From Phymorhynchus buccinoides (lineage: Eukaryota > Mollusca > Gastropoda > Neogastropoda > Raphitomidae), in assembly GCA_017654935.2 (NCBI GenBank), contig CM065711.1, positions 24,849,471 through 24,913,470 of the forward strand: DNA of 64,000 bases, written 5' to 3'. The notes below the pieces were generated by a model. That model searched no databases. It worked only from the letters and a program-made list of their open reading frames with translations, and had not been told where the DNA came from. The translations under genes and the position numbers were made by a program. Below are positions 1 through 10,839 of this stretch, piece after piece (positions within the stretch are counted from its first letter, which is position 1; the number at the start of each line of letters is the position of its first letter).

Positions 1-640
1 AATTTTAAAACAGCTCAAAGATACAAGTTTAAGACAAATCATATCTTTGATGTTTAAACTTCATTTAAATGCTTTTAAAACAAAAGTTTCTACAGACGTT
101 AACTGCATATGTGGAAATCAAATATCTATAAATCATTTGCTCCTATATTGTCCTAGAATTAAAGAACAAATCAACAAAACTGATGGTGAATTGCTGAACC
201 ATCAAACGCCTTTAACCATTGAAAAAATATTAAACAACTTTAATCTCCTTAAACGTTTTTCAGAAATCCTGCACATAAGTCCTGTTGGTATTTTTCTTTG
301 AGTTACTAATTAATTGTTGGTTTAAATTGTGTTATTATATTTTTGTTGTTATCCATTTAAAAATTAAGACACACTTGTTTAACTCTTCATGTTACATAAG
401 TCAGTTTGAAATGTTACTGTATGTCCCCCCCTCCCTCCCATCTTATATATCTGTTAATGTAATTTTTGTATGCACTCAGTTAGATTTGTATGAATAGATG
501 TGAAGGGAAAACACATAATAATACTACCATCCACGCACTCACACACACTCTCACTCCAATACTTTTTTTAAATTGTTTTTATATTTTTATTTGGTCTAAT
601 ATCACTTGCGGGTGAACAGACGTTAAACTAAAGAACGAAC
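1..640 (+). mobile_element. 3' end of a LINE with RNase H-type C-terminus (partial at window edge)
   Basis: An open frame from base 2 to the stop at 299-301 encodes the C-terminal tail of a non-LTR retrotransposon ORF2. It carries a CxC-x6-H-x4-C zinc-type motif (CICGNQISINHLLLYC). The same tail occurs on the minus strand at 33,394-33,834 with nearly the same residues, so this is a repeat family. The tail resembles that of the RNase H-bearing LINE at 25,028-26,745. Bases 302-640 are its 3' UTR; they recur inverted at 29,731-30,099 and 33,361-33,393. The end near 640 runs into CA-rich repeat. The upstream RT and RNase H lie outside the window. Clade (I/Jockey-like) is inferred. Confidence 0.8.
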
Positions 641-835
641 ACACACACACTCATTCTCTCTCTTTCTCTCTCTCTTTCTCTCTCTTTCTCTCTCTCTCTC
701 TCCCTCTCTCTCTTTCACACACCCTCACTTACACACACTCAAAAACACACACACAAACACACATACACACTCACACACGCGTGGGTACACCTAAATGCGT
801 GCGCACACACACACTCTCTCACACACTAACTTCCC
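610..835. repeat. CA and CT microsatellite tract
   Basis: Low-complexity sequence: imperfect (CT)n from about 650 to 715 interrupted by TTT steps, flanked by CA-rich stretches with CGCG interruptions. It separates the LINE 3' end from the Penelope-like fragment. No coding potential. Confidence 0.9.
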
Positions 836-858
836 CTTGGCAAATTGATGCAAATCTC

Positions 859-1190
859 TGGCGGAGGTTAATTGATGACATTTTGCTCATGTGGGTACAC
901 GCACGGTGAAGACAGACTGTCACAGTTCATGGATTGGCTGAACAGCCAACACCCTACAGTCAAATTCACCTGCAACGGAAAGAGGTCCCGTTTCTGGACG
1001 TGAGCATCAGCCTCATCAAGGGCAAGTTCGTTACTGACCTCCACAGAAAGGAGACCGATGCCAACACATACCTACCGCTTCATTCAAGTCACCCCAAGCA
1101 CTGTGTGCGCGGCATTCCATATGGGCAATTTCTCAGGCTACGCAGGATTTGTTCAGAGGAAGGGACTTTCCGCAGGAGAAATGGCTGAGA
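859..1190 (+). pseudogene. Penelope-like reverse transcriptase fragment, frameshifted
   Basis: Translation from 859 gives WRRLIDDILLMW, the catalytic palm motif of Penelope-like RTs with L-I-D-D in place of the usual Y/F-x-D-D. A frameshift near 905 leads to a DRLSQFMDWLNSQHPTVKF stretch, and a second change of frame leads to VPFLDVSISL and then HPKHCVRGIPYGQFLRLRRI. This is the conserved order in Penelope-like elements (palm, HP-x-IKFT, FLDV, HP-x-H-x3-IPY-x-Q-x-LR-x-RRIC). The piece lacks the N-terminal RT and the GIY-YIG domain. It is dead: a stop (TGA at about 907) plus at least two frameshifts. A DIRS-like origin is less likely because of the IPY-x-Q signature. Confidence 0.75.
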
Positions 1191-1228
1191 GACTGAAAAG
1201 GCGCAGCTACCACATGTCTCGTGCACAT

Positions 1229-1570
1229 TCATAACTAATGTTCACATACACACCCTTCTTAAGACTACTGAGATTGTCAGTGAAAAGTGAAGAAACCAAG
1301 AGGAAGATCATGAAAAAGGTAGGAAATCTAAACACAAATGTGCCACCCCCAAACAGAGTCTACATTAACGATGACAGCACCCCTAAAGAAAGAGAGAAAA
1401 TAAAAAAGCTAAGGGAGGAACTCAAAGTCCGAAGGGATGCGGGACATCAAAACCTGATGATTAACTATAGAGAGTTCAAGATTGTGACCAGACAGGTGAG
1501 AAGACGACAAAACGACAGTGACACTGACAGACGACAGTCAGACACCCGCTCGTGCAGCAGCCCAGGCTGA
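1229..1570 (+). pseudogene. LINE ORF1-like C-terminal fragment
   Basis: A 110-codon frame with a highly charged segment: VYINDDSTPKEREKIKKLR, then EELKVRRDAGHQNLMI. The pattern 'v-n-D-LTPxER-x-LR-x-ELK-x-R-x-GE-x-L-I' is familiar from the end of zinc-finger ORF1 proteins of animal LINEs, but I assign this by recollection of the motif only. It has no partner RT in the right position. The preceding 40 bases have no promoter I can recognise. It may be an unrelated basic peptide. Confidence 0.4.
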
Positions 1571-2081
1571 GGCAGAGAAAGGGGCTGACAAACATTGACT
1601 CAACAAAGGGTCACATGTAAATAGTGTACATAAGCCCGCTGATAAGCAAAATTATTCAAATTTGTTTTCTTCTTCTTCTTCTTGTGATGTTTGTGAAGAT
1701 TCTTGTAAGGTTATCAGGAGCTAAGCGACTTGGTATCCCACAGCACAGTGAGCCAAAGAAGGACCGTGTCTGTCTGTCTGTCTGTCTGTCAGTCAGTCCC
1801 ACGTTAAAGTCAAGAAAGCCTTAACCGATTTTAATGATATTTGGATGTTAGGTCCGTTGCGTCACCGTGATGGTTTTAGACTATTTTGCAGAAATAAAAC
1901 TTAACAAAAGAACCGTTAAATGGCAGTTATTTTCAGTTTTTAACACCTTTCCGCCAATTTCATCCAAACTATTTCACAGAATGTCGTAGAATTTTGAAGT
2001 AGATACTTTTTTTTCTTAACAAACATAAACCCCACGTTTGGAAAGTATGACTTAACATTTTGTCGGTTAAAAACGGTTATT

Positions 2082-2250
2082 TTTTAGTTTTGCAGTGATC
2101 GTAATGAAAATTGGAGGGTAGGTTCATGTTTTCATTCTGAAAATTGTAGTACCCTCTTCATAAACGACACTTAACTTTTCACAGTTGAAAACCGTTATTT
2201 TGTAGTTTTGCAGTGATCGTAATGAAAATTGGTGGGTAGGTTCAGCTGTT
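2082..2250 (+). repeat. 118-bp direct repeat (two partial units)
   Basis: The string TAGTTTTGCAGTGATCGTAA begins at 2085 and again at 2203, followed in both by TGAAAATTGG and GGGTAGGTTCA. Offset is 118. The preceding CGGTTAAAAACGGTTATTTT is also echoed. This looks like a degenerate tandem duplication in the Helitron upstream region. Confidence 0.75.
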
Positions 2251-2508
2251 CATTCTGGAAATTTCTAAACATGATAATGAACTTTTTGAATATCGACATT
2301 TCAGTTAAAACACGTTTTTTTCTATTTTCACGGTTCTGTCTATCTGTCTGTTTGTCCCCCCTCTCTCTCTCTCTCTGTCTCTGTCTCTCTCTTTCTGTGG
2401 TGGTGATCAGCTTCTTTTTATAGAAGTAAATGCACACACTTTATGGGGTGACCATAGAAAAAGAAGCAGAAGAGAAGAAGAGGAAAGAAAAGAGAAAGAT
2501 TAACAGAA

Positions 2509-2511
<3 letters not shown>

Positions 2512-2579
<68 letters not shown>
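2512..2579. repeat. (CT)34 microsatellite
   Basis: Uninterrupted CT dinucleotides. The antisense frame would read as poly Arg-Glu, which is an artefact. Confidence 0.98.
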
Positions 2580-2582
<3 letters not shown>

Positions 2583-2674
2583 CACATACACAAATGACGT
2601 ATAATTATGACGCTCAAGGCAACAATGGCTCCAACTCACCTGCGTGCGCATCTCGACCATTCCAACGGAAGTGT

Positions 2675-2844
2675 CGCCATCTTAGTCCTTATTTGTGTGT
2701 AAACAAAGTGAAAATGTTATATAAATGTGTAAAGAAAACATCCAGATGCTATAAATACAGTTTAGATTAAGTTTCCAATTGGAACAGCCAAATACGCAGC
2801 ATCGATCTGGCATTTTTCAAAAAAAGGTAAGGACTAAGATGGCG
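2675..2844. repeat. Inverted repeat with 17-bp perfect arms, MITE-like
   Basis: CGCCATCTTAGTCCTTA at 2675-2691 is matched by its reverse complement at 2828-2844, with 136 bp between. Arms extend imperfectly outward. Size and form suit a small inverted-repeat element, but no clear target duplication is visible. Confidence 0.6.
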
Positions 2845-3565
2845 GTCTCCCATAATATGGCGCTCCTTGTGGCCGGATATGACGATACGTGGGTACCAGC
2901 AATACTGACGTAAAGTGCCATATTAGTTCATTACGTTATGACGTCGTTTTGTTTCGTCAAGGTCAAAAACTGTAGGCTTTAAATTCTAGATTTACAGAAC
3001 AACAAGATCTACAGAAAGACATAGAGATGGGGGAAAAGAAGAAGAGACCACGAGAAGAAAGAACGGGCAAGGAAGAAAGGAGGGGAAAGATCCAGAAGAA
3101 AGACTAAGAAGTAAGGACAATCTAGAAGAATTGAGAGCCAAGAGCAAGACAAAAGATCAAGAAGGGAAGATTAAGAACGAAGAGAAAAGGGGAAAAACAT
3201 GACAACAAATCAAGAACAAAAAGGAAATCAAAGAATATAAAAGAAAGAACAAGAGAGGAAGATCCAGGAAATAACAAGAAGTTCAAAGAGCTACATGAAT
3301 ATTCTTCAAAAGCAAGACCAAGAAGGACAATTAAGAGCAAAAGAAAACAAGATCAGAACAATCAGGTTTAAGACCAGAAAAAAACCTTTTTTTTATAATG
3401 GCTCGACGCCAAAAAAATTCATCTTTAGGAAGAAAATCAAAGACAACGTTGAGAAAGGAAGTGTACAGACAGGGAATGGGGGAATGGCAACGAATGAAGG
3501 CACAGGAAAGGAATACGGAAGGTAAGAGGGAAGCAAGGAAGGACCATGAAAAGAGAGAAAAATAG

Positions 3566-6500
3566 CGAAATAGAGATGCAGGAGCTAAGAAACGTGAAAG
3601 AAGAGATGAGGAAAAGAGAGAGAAAGAGATGAAAAGAAATGTGGAAGAAAAGAAACGTGCTAGAGAAGACAACGAAAAGAGAGAGAAAGAGAGGAAAAGT
3701 AATGTGGAACGAAAGAAACGTGAAAGAAAAGATGAGGAAAAGAGAGAAAAAGAGCGAAATAGAGAAGCAGGAGCTAAGAAACGTGAAAGAAAAGATGAGG
3801 AAAAGAGAGAAAAAGAGCGAATTAGAGATGCAGGAGCTAAGAAATTATTCAGAGAGAATATGATCAAAAGAAGGAGAGAGCAGAAGAGCCACAATGATTT
3901 GGTAAAGAGTGGTAATAGAAAGCAAAGAACAACAGCTCTAAATCCTCAAATGATTCAAAAACACAAAGAACAAATATCTCATTGGGCAGCTGATAATTTC
4001 AAATTCACTACTTTCAAAGAAAATCCGATTATATCTGCTGCTGAAGAAATGTTCCAAGAATTAGAGTCAATGACAACAAGACTATGCAGTAACTGCTCTG
4101 AGAGCTATCAGTGCCAAAGCGACAAAGACAAAGGTATTTGTACAGCATGCAACGGAAAAGCCAGGCGAGAGATGTTTGCCCCCCTGAACAACCTCACACC
4201 TAGCCCTGCACCACACTGCCTTTCTGATCTCACTCAAGTCGATAAATCAGCCATATCAATAATTTGCCCATCAATAGCCATTTACAAGAAAGGAGCCAGC
4301 ACTGCATCAAAAGGCCACACCATTGCTTTCTTTCATGACGTTCAACACTTTGCAAAAATGTTGCCTAGGGTTCCCGATGACCTGCCATTCATCATATTGA
4401 AAGGTCTGAATGAGAAGATTGAGGACAGGTCATTCCGAGTAAGGAAACAAAAGCTCATTGATGCTCTGGTGTACCTGAAGGCCAACAACGAGGATTACCG
4501 TCACATTGTGATTTCTCACGAAAATGCCAGCCTATATCCTGAGGACGACATACTTCAAAGCCTACCACAGCTTGACCCTCAAGAATTCAGGATTCCTGAA
4601 GAAGAACCAACAGCAGCCAATGAAGATTCGTCAAGAGAACAAGCTTCTACCGTCCCTATTCCCATCGGCGAGTTGTCTATAGTGGAGAAGTTGAAGAAGG
4701 CCTTGCAGAAAGAAAAATCGAATTCAGAGGCTACGGTACAGGAAGAACGCCCTCAGGATTTTAGCTTCAGCACAACAGCCAGTGCCCTGGCCAAAGAGAA
4801 GTGATGTACCAGTGTCTGAATTTACATGTGGCTACTTCAGCTTGGCTTTTCCAGATCTGTTTCCGGATGGCAGAGGCGACATCACCAAGCCTAGACTAGG
4901 CAAGAACCCATCTAAGAAGGAATATTTTAAGCACCTTCTGAATGGGAACAGGTCTTTTGCAAAACACCACTCGTTCATGTTTGTTGCCACCAACATCCTG
5001 CGACGACACGAAGCTTTGACAAGAGGAAAAGTCTTTGCAAAACGATACTCGGATGGCCTCACCATGGCTGACCTCAAAAAACACATTGAACAGGACAACG
5101 GTAGGCTCTTGAACAAACTTATGTACTTCTCTGCACCCATTGTTGGCACAAAGCAACATCTCCGCTATAAGGCTGACAAAGCTGTCTCTTTTGTGAAATT
5201 TGTGCGGATCACGTCTGACGATAAGGACATGTTCACATTGTTTCAGACATTCTCTGCTGCTGATTTGCATTGGGACGATTTTCACCGCACCCTCCCAGAG
5301 TCACAGAGATACCTGGGCAAGCGCTTAGTGAATCAGTCTGAATTTGAGGTTCTTTCAGAGTCAGTAAAGAAAACAGTCATCACTCAGCAAGAGGACTATC
5401 GCTTAAGAATGAAGGCACTAAATGAAAATCAAGACAAGGTTGATTCATATTTCTCTGAGCGACTCCGTCTTCTCAAACATGTCATGCCTATTCTTGGTTG
5501 TTTGGATTGGATCATCCGCTTTGAAGTCCAGGCTTGTGGGACAATCCATGCACACCTCTTGATCCGGGTGGAAGGGGGTCCTTCCAGCAGTGACTTGAAG
5601 ATGGCCCAGACTGATCCTAAAGTCTACAAAATGTGCAGAGACGAAGAAAAGTATGAGATCGATGAGTGCAGAGAAAGGGTGCTCTCATTTTCCTGCGAAA
5701 ACCTTGGCATATCAGCAATGCACCCAAGCCCTGACCCGGCTCAATGGCCAAGTCCATATGGTCAAGACGTGCACACACCAGCAGTAAACATCCTTCGACA
5801 AAGATTTCTGGACGTGTCACAAAATCCTGATGAGTTACAAGAAAGATACAGAAAACTTGTGAACCACGTCATGCTACACCATTGCCCCGATGGCTACTGC
5901 TTGAAAAAGCTGAGCAGTGGCGAAAAGGTTTGCAGATTCAACTTTCCCATGGAACTCGTTGGGATTGACACTGTCTTCAGTGCTGACGGCAAAATGTGGT
6001 TGAGGCCTCACAGAGTCAAGCATGTGGCAGCCAATGGAGGAGTACACAATGGTAAGCTTTTGTACCTGAGAAACCACCCCACTATTGTGCACCACATTCC
6101 TGAACTCCTGACAGTATGGGGGGCAAACATTGAAGGGAGAACTGTGGAGTCATACGAGCAAGTGCTTCGGTACTTACTAAAGTACATGTACAAGGCTGAA
6201 CTCAACAGCGAGACCTTCCAGGCCATTTCAAAAGCGGTCATAAGCAATGCTGGGGAAGAAGTGTCTGTCAGGAAGGCTTTCCAACAAATACTGATGAAGA
6301 CCCTCAAACAGCATGATCTGTCAAAGCAGGAGTGTGCACGGATCTTGAATGGTCGATCTTTTGTGCAATCAAGTCGGGAATACGTTAGCATCAACGTCAT
6401 GGGCACAAGAAAGATAAGATTGCCTACATATGCAGAAGCAGACAGTGCAGATGTGCTGGAGGACAATGTTGCCTCTGTCTACTGGAATAGGGAAACTGAC

Positions 6501-7037
6501 AACCACTACAAAGCAGCTGTTGAGAGGTTTAGAGATGGACAAGCCTCTGGAGACCCAGACAAAGTATCTCTGTTCACTTTTGCTTCCAAGTTCACCAAAC
6601 AATGGAAGCTTCGAGGAGAGGAAAGAGTTCCACATGTAACTCCGAACTTCAGCAAAGTACCCAACAAGCACATTGCAAAGCTGGAGGACCGCTATGTGCT
6701 ATTTCTGAGGTCACTACTACTTGTCTACAAGGCAGGCACCAAGTTATCAGACTACATTAATCTTGGAAAGAGAGAATTGGAAATGGAAGCAGAAGAGTTT
6801 GTCCAATCACCAGAGTGCCCTAAACTCATTCTTGAAGAGTTTGAGGAAAGCCAACTTTTCTGGAAGGTGAATCCGCGGTTGAGCAGGCTGGTGCCTCAAG
6901 TGAGTGTGGTGCAGATGACGAATTGTTCATTGAACCAGACGTCCCTGAAGAGACATGCCCACAGGAACCCTGGATGGACTTGCTGTGTCCTATTCAGGTT
7001 GAGGGTGACACTGACAGTCTTGGCATCGAAGACATAA
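3566..7037 (+). pseudogene. Helitron Rep region (N-terminal domain and HUH nuclease)
   Basis: The first frame (3,629-4,804; open upstream to a TAG at 3,563) begins with Lys/Arg/Glu-rich 21-residue repeats (EKREKER..AGAKKRERKDE), then a Cys pair region (CSNC..C..CTAC) and a Helitron-type segment (FFHDVQHFAKMLPRVPDDLP). A one-base shift near 4,795 moves to the frame 4,782-7,037. That frame starts with SEFTCGYFSLAFPDLFPDG, typical of the Helitron-like N domain. The Rep core has the HUH metal site as HAH at residues 256-258 of this frame (IHAHLL), and the two-tyrosine motif YLLKYMYK with Tyr464 and Tyr468. These residues nick and rejoin DNA in Helitrons. The frame continues past a second shift near 6,895 into the helicase frame. 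The catalytic residues look intact. Confidence 0.88.
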
Positions 7038-8769
7038 ATCATGATTACAGCGAGCTATTTCTCCAGCTTGAAAATGAGATTTCTAATCAGCAAAATTTTT
7101 CTTCTCATCGCCAGTACACAACAGAAAATATTGATGACATGAAAAGTTGGCTTGATAAGGCGAAAAAAAAACCTACCAGTCTTCCAAGCGCAAAGACAGA
7201 TGACGGAGGCTTGCCAGAACAGCTCAATGCCAAACAGCTTCTTGCCTTCAATCTTTTAAAGCACCAAATACAAATGGTGCTTGAGCAAGGAATTGACAAA
7301 GCTCTGCAGCTCCTCTTGAACATTTCTGGATCAGCTGGAACTGGAAAGAGCTTTTGGCTGAACTGCTTGCGCAGATACCTCAACGAACAAGGGTTACCCT
7401 CCAGTTTTGTGAAATCATCAGCTCCATCTGGGACGGCTGCATTTCAAATTGGAGGCCAAACACTTCATGGCATGTTGAAGTTGCCTGTTCGCAAACAAGA
7501 TTTCGAGCCTCTGAAAGACAGCTGCCTAGGCCAACTCGAAGCCTCCTTTGTGGACACTGCTATTCTTGTCATTGATGAAAAATCAATGATTGGTCAAAAG
7601 TGTTTCTTCCAAATCAGTGAGAGGCTCAAGCAGGCAAAACCTCACCGAAGCAACGAGCCATTTGGGGGTCTGACTGTTGTTCTCCTCGGTGACTGGAAGC
7701 AGCTTCCACCTGTGTTTGACTCACCCCTGTATCAAAATCCCGGCAACAAGCAGAGCAGGGGGTCAAAGACTATAAAAGCAGCTGCTGGTCACAATCTCTA
7801 TCAGTTGTTCAAAGAAGTCGTCGTCTTTGATCAGATTGAAAGACAAGCAGGAGATGACCAGGCTCTGTTCAGGGATGAACTTTGCCGACTTGGTGGAGGA
7901 ACATTTTCTGAGGAGGACTGGCAAAAGTGAAAGCAAAGAGACATCAGTCTTCTTTCTCGTGAAAATCAAGAGCTTTTCCGTGAGAAAGCAGTCATGCTTA
8001 CAAAAATGACATGTATAAGCACAACATCACAAGGGTGAAGGGAAACAAGCAGCCAATAGCTCTAATCAAGGCTGAAAGCAAGCCCAAAGGTGAAGCCAAC
8101 AAGACCGGATCAGATGAAGACAGTAGGCTCCCTAAAGTGATCGCACTTTGCAAAGACACTGTCTTCAGACTGACTAGCAACTTGTGGACAGAGGCTGGCC
8201 TCACTAATGGAGCAGTGGTCAAGGTGTATGATATCGTGCATGCACCCAACACACAGCCTCCTGAGCTGCCTGTGGCAGTTATTGAGATTTTTGAGGACTA
8301 CTGTGGGCCGTCCTTCCTGCCAGACGTCCCAAACACTGTTCCAATCTGCCCAGTACAAAGAATCTGGTTTTCAAATAAGATTCAGTGTTCTAGAACCATG
8401 CTGCCCATGATTTTAGGCTACGCCTTGTCAATCCACAAGCTACAGGGCGCTACACTTGATAAGGTCATCCTGAATGCTGGCTCAAAAGAGTTTGCTCTGG
8501 GTATTCTCTTTGTGGGAGCGAGCAGAGTGAAGAGATTTGAAAATCTTGTGTTTGAGCCATTCCCAAACTTCGAGCGCTTTGCTCAGATTGGAAAATGCAA
8601 GTCCTTACAGGAGCGACTGAGAGAAGAGGAGAAGATGAAGAAGCAAGAGGAAAACACAATTTCCAGGGTGAATGGATCTGCTGCCAACAATGCGGAACAG
8701 ATGGAAAGTGAAGGGGGTGACACCAATTGCGCTCTGGAGCCTGAGTCCATTGATCAGCCACAAGAATGA
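6923..8769 (+). pseudogene. Helitron SF1 helicase region (PIF1-like)
   Basis: The frame 6,923-7,930 has Walker A GSAGTGKS at residues 136-143, Walker B VIDEKSM (Asp218-Glu219), and motif III GDWKQLPP at 256-263. The TGA at 7,928-7,930 is in frame, and the helicase sequence continues after it (KQRDISLLSRENQELFREKA). A frameshift near 8,000 leads into 8,011-8,769, which carries the last helicase motifs GYALSIHKLQGATLD and GASRVKRFENL. The C-terminal 60 residues form a charged linker (SLQERLREEEKMKKQEEN) ending at a TGA at 8,767-8,769. The next codons in the same frame repeat that linker and lead into the protease. Function: unwinding DNA during rolling-circle transposition. Now non-functional as read. 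Confidence 0.88.
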
Positions 8770-8985
8770 TTGAGTCGAAGATTGTCAGAGCCAATGGATC
8801 TTCAGTCCTTACAGGAGCGGCTGCGAGAACAGAAAAAGATGAAGAAGCAAAAGGAAAACACAATTTCCAGGGTGCATGGATATGCTGCTGACACAGCCGA
8901 ACCAATGGATGGTATTGAAGAAGGTGGAACTAGTAGTGATCCTGAGGTTAGTGTTGAGTCTATTGACCAACCTCAAAATTACTTG
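8601..8985 (+). repeat. 204-bp direct repeat encoding the helicase-USP linker
   Basis: GTCCTTACAGGAGCG begins at 8,601 and again at 8,805, offset 204 bp (68 codons). Both encode SLQERLRE..KMKKQ.ENTIS and later ESIDQPQ. A shorter third echo (EPMDFQ at about 9,001) follows. The TGA stop falls in the junction between the two units. Confidence 0.85.
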
Positions 8986-9992
8986 GCTAGTTCATTGCCA
9001 GAGCCAATGGATTTTCAGGACATACCTTTTAAGGATAAGGACCAGGTTGAGCAAGTGGAGGATGTTGAAGACATTACTGTCGATCTCCAAATCATGGATA
9101 CACCCACAGATCAACCACAACAAGACACAGCACATGCTCTGACAGCTCCCAAAGGCTTTGTCAACCTTGGCAACACGTGCTACATGAACTGCATTCTGCA
9201 GTGTCTGTTCCATGCCAGCCCTGTTTTGGAGTGCTTCAGAAGTCTGGATTGCTTACCTGATGGTGTTACCAAGCAGTTTGCGATGCTTTTGTCTCAGTAC
9301 TGGTCTGGTCCTCAAAAAACGCTTTGTCCATTACAGCTGCACAAATCAATGGGCAAAGTGAACAATGCCTTTCACGGACACAGGCAGCAAGATGCTCACG
9401 AGTTGCTTGTGTGTTTGAGGGGTCAGTTGCTCGAACATGCTGCAGTGCTTGCTCCAGCACTATGCATAACGATTGAGCCACAAACAACATGTCCATTCTG
9501 CCACACAGAGTGCACATCACCACCATATCCCAACTTTGAATTGTCCCTTGCAATTCCAGTGTCCAGTCATTGTGAGCAGTTGTCCATTAATGACTGTTTA
9601 AACGATTTATTCTATACAGCTGCTGAGTTGCGTTGCTCAAAGTGTGGGCAGACCTCGTGGTGTCAACGTAGGCATAAAATAGTAACATACCCACAGATTC
9701 TGACGATCCATCTGAAACGATTTGAAAGAGACCCCCAGTCACGCAACTCGTTCAGAAAAAATGAACACCCAGTGGCGTGCCCCTTGAAAAACCTGAAACT
9801 TGGAGAACAGACCTACGACCTGTTTGGTATGATCAGTCATCAAGGTCACATGGAAAGTGGTCATTACACCGCTGACTGCTTCTCCAGCGACCTTGATGGC
9901 TGGTACCACTTTGACGATACTCGGGTCACCCAGTGTGGAACTGCCTCCCCTCAGACAGACATGCATACATCCTCTTCTATTTAGCCTGCTAA
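8770..9992 (+). pseudogene. Ubiquitin-specific protease (peptidase C19) domain joined to the Helitron helicase
   Basis: Open in the same frame as the helicase, separated only by the TGA at 8,767-8,769. Residues 1-120 are linker with a 68-residue repeat. The USP fold follows. The Cys box is GFVNLGNTCYMNCILQC with the nucleophile Cys at residue 137. QQDAHELL follows. Two zinc-ribbon Cys pairs (CPFC, CSKC) come next, then the His box ESGHYTA with His365 and the WYHFDD motif with Asp382. The catalytic triad is therefore complete. The usual last USP motif, read here as AYILFY (9,963-9,980), lies in another frame, ending at TAA 9,990-9,992. A frameshift near 9,940 therefore cuts the final strand. 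The likely role is deubiquitination, possibly protecting the transposase; this is inference. A host USP gene inserted by chance is less likely because of the shared linker repeats and frame. Confidence 0.85.
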
Positions 9993-10503
9993 AAGCTTCC
10001 GTTTCAGGAACAGAGAAAGAGATGAAGAGACAGAGAAAATCAGAAAGAACGAGAGAGAAGGAGGGGGGTGGGTGGAAATTTGCAAGCGTGCTTGTTTTTG
10101 CATGTGTGTGTATGAATGTGAATATGAGTGTAAATGTAAATGCTTTTTAATTGTCGCAGAACTTGTGTTTGGAGATTTCTAGTTTCTTTTAAATAGCTAG
10201 CGCAACGCTGAGTACCCGCAACGCCTGGTACCCATAACGCCTGGTACCCTGTGTCCCGTTGAACGGGCGCTGGCTGGCCAGGTCACAACCAATTCTCTTC
10301 AAATTTACTATGACCACAGCAAGCCCCACACCAAATTTCAAGAGAATCGGTTGAGAAACACCGAGTTATAAGGCCCGTTTTGTGTTTCACACTGAGACAC
10401 ACTTTATTTAGATGTTATTGGTGTTACATTCCATTGTTGATATTATTGTGTTCTTTTCATTGCTGTCATTATGTTGCTGTCTTGATGATCTGAACCCCCC
10501 TCC

Positions 10504-10506
<3 letters not shown>

Positions 10507-10587
<81 letters not shown>
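10507..10587. repeat. (CT)n microsatellite
   Basis: About 40 uninterrupted CT units. Confidence 0.98.
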
Positions 10588-10590
<3 letters not shown>

Positions 10591-10654
10591 TTTGTTCATG
10601 AGGGCACGGCGTAAAAAAGCGTAATATGCTTATCTGTTTACCCTCAATACAAAA

Positions 10655-10677
10655 TTCGAGTTCGAGTTCGAGTTCGA

Positions 10678-10749
<72 letters not shown>
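10655..10749. repeat. (TTCGAG)n joined to (CT)n
   Basis: Four TTCGAG hexamers pass directly into about 34 CT units. Confidence 0.97.
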
Positions 10750-10754
<5 letters not shown>

Positions 10755-10839
10755 GACTTATTAATATTGATGAAATTCTACCAGAATTGTGAAAATGTTT
10801 TATAGAAAGTTGCTGCTGATTGGTTTTAGTTGTTGGTTG

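Larger units (their letters stand above)
1571..2996. other. Non-coding stretch, possible Helitron 5' flank
   Basis: No credible gene. It holds a (TGTC)n run at 1768-1790, a 118-bp direct repeat (about 2082-2245), (CT)34 at 2512-2579 and a 17-bp inverted repeat (2675-2844). The phrase ACCGATTTTAATGATATTTG at 1821-1840 resembles sequence near 10,290-10,350 in opposite sense, which may mark the two ends of the Helitron. I could not define a 5' TC terminus. Confidence 0.5.
3450..9992 (+). mobile_element. Decayed autonomous Helitron with Rep, helicase and USP protease
   Basis: Coding core of a rolling-circle transposon in one strand: charged N-terminus, Helitron N-terminal domain, HUH Rep nuclease, SF1 (PIF1-like) helicase, then a ubiquitin-specific protease. 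The parts are in the order expected for a Helitron RepHel protein, with the protease added at the C-terminus. By eye the frame is broken by frameshifts near 4,795, 6,895, 8,000 and 9,940 and by in-frame stops at about 3,563, 7,928 and 8,767, so it is inactive, unless some are assembly errors. A hairpin at 10,255-10,267 lies downstream, but I could not place the 3' CTRR terminus with confidence. Confidence 0.85.

Noticed and set aside
10255..10290. Helitron 3' terminus placed at CTGG after the hairpin
   Set aside because: The spacing from the hairpin (two bases) and lack of an A/T insertion site do not fit; left undefined.
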